Below are positions 4,805 through 7,395 of a stretch of 7,395 nucleotides of DNA, one piece after another. Positions within the stretch are counted from its first letter, which is position 1; each line of letters starts with the position of its first letter. The notes under the pieces were generated by a model that did not search any database, was not told where the DNA came from, and saw only the letters and a list, made by a program, of their open reading frames with translations. Source of the stretch: Bacteroidota bacterium (lineage in GTDB: Bacteria; Bacteroidota; Bacteroidia; Flavobacteriales_D; Sanyastnellaceae); the NCBI GenBank assembly GCA_027618855.1, contig JAQCID010000054.1, positions 1 through 7,395 of the forward strand, in the 5' to 3' direction. Both the position numbers and the translations under genes were made by a program.

Positions 4805-7395
4805 TCGGAGCCGCATACATTTTTTTTGGCTTGCTTTGGCTGGCGCAATCGCTTCTGAAGCACTTTGGGCGATTCCGGGTGTTGGGCTATTCGCATCAAC
4901 AGAACTATTGCACGGTCAAGCTAGGTGGGTTCTCTTCTTTTTGCTCGGCGCTTTACTCCTACTGTCGCCTTTAGCGAACATGAGCGGTAGGAGGTCCCAT
5001 TTGAAAATTGCGGTTGAGGTGACTCTGTTCGGATTCATACTTGCATTTTTCATCAGAGTTTTGTTTGATACGCAGTTGCTTGAGCGCAGCGATGTCCTTT
5101 GGCTTCTACTGTTCTCAGCACTTTTGTTTCTGGCCTTCGGTAGGATCATAGCCAAATTTGCGATTCGCTTCCTTTTACGGTTTGTCTCTCCCTCGAAGAT
5201 TGCGTCATTTGTATCAGGGTTCTGTGCAATACCAGGTGGCGATGGCGCGAGTTATAGGGCAGGTCTTTTCACTGGACGGGCTGTTCGGCCAATCCAGGGC
5301 AAGCCGGCGGCGTTGTCAGTTCAAACTCTCCGGCGCTGTCAAGGTGCGACGGATTTGGCGTCGAGGAGACTACTTAGGAGATTACTTAAGAGGAAAGCAA
5401 ATAAGGCGGCACTGAATGCAAGCTGTCGATCCCTGCTTAACGCTTGGCGTGCAGAGGCTCGCGTTTCCCGCTGCTTCGCACTTTTTTTTGAAGACGAGTA
5501 CCTGAGTGGTACCCCCTGGCTTCCCCGATTTGATGAAGTTTGGTGCTGCTTGTTGGAAGCTGAATGGCAGTGGAAGGAAGACCTTGATGGTTCATTCTCC
5601 GCCCAAGCCCTTGAAACACTCATTGACGAAGTGGCTGATGTACGCGCTGAAGGAGTCCCAGCCTGGTGTTCTCAAAAGTTCATGCAAAAGGGCAGAGTTG
5701 TTTCTGGTGAAGAATGGCGAGAGCTAAACCAAGCCATAAGGCAAAATAAAAATAGTGGAGGCTCGAGCTCCATCCCTGGTTTTTGGCAGTCCATTGTGGC
5801 TGAAAAGTTTTTGCGAAATGGATTTCCAGCATGGGCTCTTGGTTGCCTGGAGGAGTTCGATGAAGATCACTGGTTGCGGTCACGAAATATTTTGAGGCAT
5901 AGAGCCTTGACCTGTTTAGGGACAGGCTTATCAGTCGGTATTTCAAAAGGAGATTCGTCTGCACTTGAGCATGAGGCAATACGTTTTGGCAAGACAAGCT
6001 CAGCGAAAATCTCCCCAAAGAAATCGCGGCAGTGGGGTAGTCGCCGAGGCGGAAAAAGCAAGCTTCCGATTTGGGATTTCGGAGCTGGTTCAGGGGTAGT
6101 AATGGCGCTGGCATGCCTTGCTGCGGTGGCACTCGCATGGACGTGGAGCGGCACCAACGTAATGGGCGATCCTTGGCCGGTCTTTCGAGATATCCACAGA
6201 GCATTGGATTATCAGGAGTCTCCTCTTACCACTGCAACGAAGGGGGATAGCAGCGATTCTATTCTCATTGGTGATGCGGATGGCCGAGTTCATGAATTTT
6301 CCACCCGTAACTTTCGGATGACGACCGATGTCGGTCTCACTGGACACTCTCTGCCCATTGCCCAACTTGCAGCGGGTGACGATGGTGGGAATGCCTTCGC
6401 GTTGGTTGGAGACGCTGATATTCGAGGGTTGTTTGCCAGAAAGAAGGGGCGTGGCTGGGATGCAATTCTCCCAATGGATTCAATCCCATGGTTCGATGAG
6501 GAAAGCATTCTTGATGTTGAGCTCATGAACAGCGAGTGGCTTTTTGCTACGAAGAAGGGAGTTGTGAGGTACGACGTTTCCTCTCGCTTGCTCAAGGGTT
6601 TTAAGTTTGATGAGATTGCTGACGCCGATAAAGCGAGGTGGCAAGGCGAGGGCAAGCTCCTGATACTCAGGTCAGGGCATCTGGAGGAGCTAGTTATGCA
6701 GAAGGATGAGGCACCTTTACTTTCTCAGCTTTCTGATCCAGGCGCTAATCCTATAGTCGATATCGCCGACGATAAATACAGCCTGTGCGAGTCAGGGGAG
6801 GCGTTCCGGCGGAAGGACAATGTGTGGGAGCGCATCATGGGCGGAGCCCAGTTTCCAGGGCGACAGGTGTTTCAAGATGGTTGGACCCAGGCTTCAGAAG
6901 CGGCTGGAACAATCTGGTCTATTCTGCCAGTAGAGGGATCATCCAGATGGATTGTTAGCTCGCGAAGCCTGAGCGAGAACTTTTGGAGGCAGACAGAGGC
7001 AGGTGACCTCACCTTGAAGCCTCCGCCGATGATTCATCCAGATGGGAATTCGATTCGAATCGCCCTCAATGCAGGCGGATTTCTTGACGTTTCTCTAATT
7101 GGAAGCGTGTTGGAATCCTCAATCTCTGAAATGAGAGATAAAATTCTTTCTTGGGATTCGTCGGCCAATAACAATTTGATTCTGGGTGTTGATTCTCTGG
7201 GTGTTAAACGCTTGCGGATTTCCGATTGGACAATGGCAGAAGACATCGTGTCAAATCTTCGTGGACTTCTCCGACTCCAAGACACAACTGTCACCGCGAA
7301 TGAATGGGCTGCTGTTACTGTTGGCCCAACCCAGCAAGACGCTTTCTTTATTAAACACTCTGGCGAGGCATATCTTTATGACTTTAAGCTTGGTG
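4794..7395 (+). CDS. F: membrane protein with 4+1 transmembrane segments and a C-terminal beta-propeller-like domain (3' end outside the window)
   Basis: Frame 3 is open from the ATG at 4794 to the right edge, 867 full codons with no stop. Four hydrophobic segments lie at about residues 10-33, 45-61, 70-91 and 101-119. Lys/Arg in MKLNRSR, in the 62-71 loop (MSGRRSHLK) and after segment 4 (RIIAKFAIRFLLRF) predict an N-in topology with the region after segment 4 cytoplasmic. Residues about 133-428 form a soluble, Arg-rich, helical domain with many Trp and acidic residues in its second half. A very basic stretch (SPKKSRQWGSRRGGKSK) precedes membrane segment 5 (about 430-451), which should export the rest. 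From about 487 on, blade-like strands recur: SILIGDADGRVHEF (from about 489), WLFATKKGVVRYDV (from 582), and later LILGVDSLGVKRLRI and SGEAYLYDF. These resemble beta-propeller repeats of WD/PQQ or sensor type. The family is not recognised. Overlap with E implies coupled expression. Confidence 0.85.
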   Translation, partial: MKLNRSRIHFFWLALAGAIASEALWAIPGVGLFASTELLHGQARWVLFFLLGALLLLSPLANMSGRRSHLKIAVEVTLFGFILAFFIRVLFDTQLLERSDVLWLLLFSALLFLAFGRIIAKFAIRFLLRFVSPSKIASFVSGFCAIPGGDGASYRAGLFTGRAVRPIQGKPAALSVQTLRRCQGATDLASRRLLRRLLKRKANKAALNASCRSLLNAWRAEARVSRCFALFFEDEYLSGTPWLPRFDEVWCCLLEAEWQWKEDLDGSFSAQALETLIDEVADVRAEGVPAWCSQKFMQKGRVVSGEEWRELNQAIRQNKNSGGSSSIPGFWQSIVAEKFLRNGFPAWALGCLEEFDEDHWLRSRNILRHRALTCLGTGLSVGISKGDSSALEHEAIRFGKTSSAKISPKKSRQWGSRRGGKSKLPIWDFGAGSGVVMALACLAAVALAWTWSGTNVMGDPWPVFRDIHRALDYQESPLTTATKGDSSDSILIGDADGRVHEFSTRNFRMTTDVGLTGHSLPIAQLAAGDDGGNAFALVGDADIRGLFARKKGRGWDAILPMDSIPWFDEESILDVELMNSEWLFATKKGVVRYDVSSRLLKGFKFDEIADADKARWQGEGKLLILRSGHLEELVMQKDEAPLLSQLSDPGANPIVDIADDKYSLCESGEAFRRKDNVWERIMGGAQFPGRQVFQDGWTQASEAAGTIWSILPVEGSSRWIVSSRSLSENFWRQTEAGDLTLKPPPMIHPDGNSIRIALNAGGFLDVSLIGSVLESSISEMRDKILSWDSSANNNLILGVDSLGVKRLRISDWTMAEDIVSNLRGLLRLQDTTVTANEWAAVTVGPTQQDAFFIKHSGEAYLYDFKLG
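4820..4827 (+). repeat. Run of eight T in the first membrane-segment codons of F
   Basis: The T8 tract covers the end of His9, Phe10, Phe11 and the first base of Trp12 of F. Gain of one T would lead to a TGA at original positions 4856-4858, and loss of one T would also truncate the protein early. It is a possible slippage site. A chance hydrophobic-codon run is equally possible. Confidence 0.4.
5482..5489 (+). repeat. Second run of eight T within F
   Basis: A T8 tract encodes part of the ALFFE stretch in the soluble middle domain of F. Like the tract at 4820-4827, it could allow polymerase or replication slippage that would shift the frame ahead of the fifth membrane segment and the propeller-like region. 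Confidence 0.4.

Noticed and set aside
5158..5415. Plus-strand 85-residue Arg-rich ORF
   Set aside because: It is in an alternative frame inside F, has no convincing ribosome site, and its Arg-rich content is what a shifted reading of F would give.
5680..6204. Long minus-strand reading frame (174 residues) opposite gene F
   Set aside because: It lies wholly antisense to F, whose frame is open for over 2.6 kb with membrane segments and recognisable strand patterns. The minus-strand product is Arg/Ser/Leu/Pro-rich and shows no domain.

Overview
The window is an almost gap-free run of protein-coding sequence, all on the + strand. By eye base composition is near 50% G+C. Shine-Dalgarno-like sites, stop/start overlaps and spacings of a few bases mark a bacterial operon. 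I see nothing that fixes the taxon. A Gram-negative host fits the predicted membrane protein but is an inference. No promoter, terminator, tRNA, rRNA, IS element or CRISPR array was found, so both ends of the operon lie outside the window.

Layout, with working letters used throughout: A (2-331), the C-terminal 109 residues of an upstream gene; B (315-1352), a 345-residue soluble protein with a possible von Willebrand A (vWA)-like C-terminal part that lacks the metal-binding motif; a 48-base junction (1353-1400) holding a perfect AAGGAGGT and a short hairpin; C (1401-1790), a 129-residue protein in the same frame as B, separated from it by one TGA plus 16 sense codons; D (1787-4312), an 841-residue protein with a beta-rich N-terminal half and a long coiled coil, but no ATPase motifs; E (4316-4804), a 162-residue helical protein; F (4794 to beyond the right edge), at least 867 residues, with four N-terminal membrane segments, a basic helical middle domain, a fifth membrane segment and a C-terminal region resembling beta-propeller blades. 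F is open through the window edge, so a search that requires a stop codon would miss it.

A/B, C/D and E/F overlap by 17, 4 and 11 bases, and D/E are 3 bases apart, so the products are probably made together and may form one complex. The simplest model is inferred, not shown. F would be a membrane anchor with a cytoplasmic middle domain and an external sensing or binding domain. D would be a long rod, perhaps partnered by E, linking F to cytoplasmic B and C.

I recognise none of these proteins by name. The nearest framework I can offer is the class of multi-gene conflict or signalling operons combining a vWA-type protein, a beta-propeller protein and a MoxR-type AAA+ ATPase. No ATPase, nuclease or intact metal-binding site is visible here, so this remains a hypothesis.
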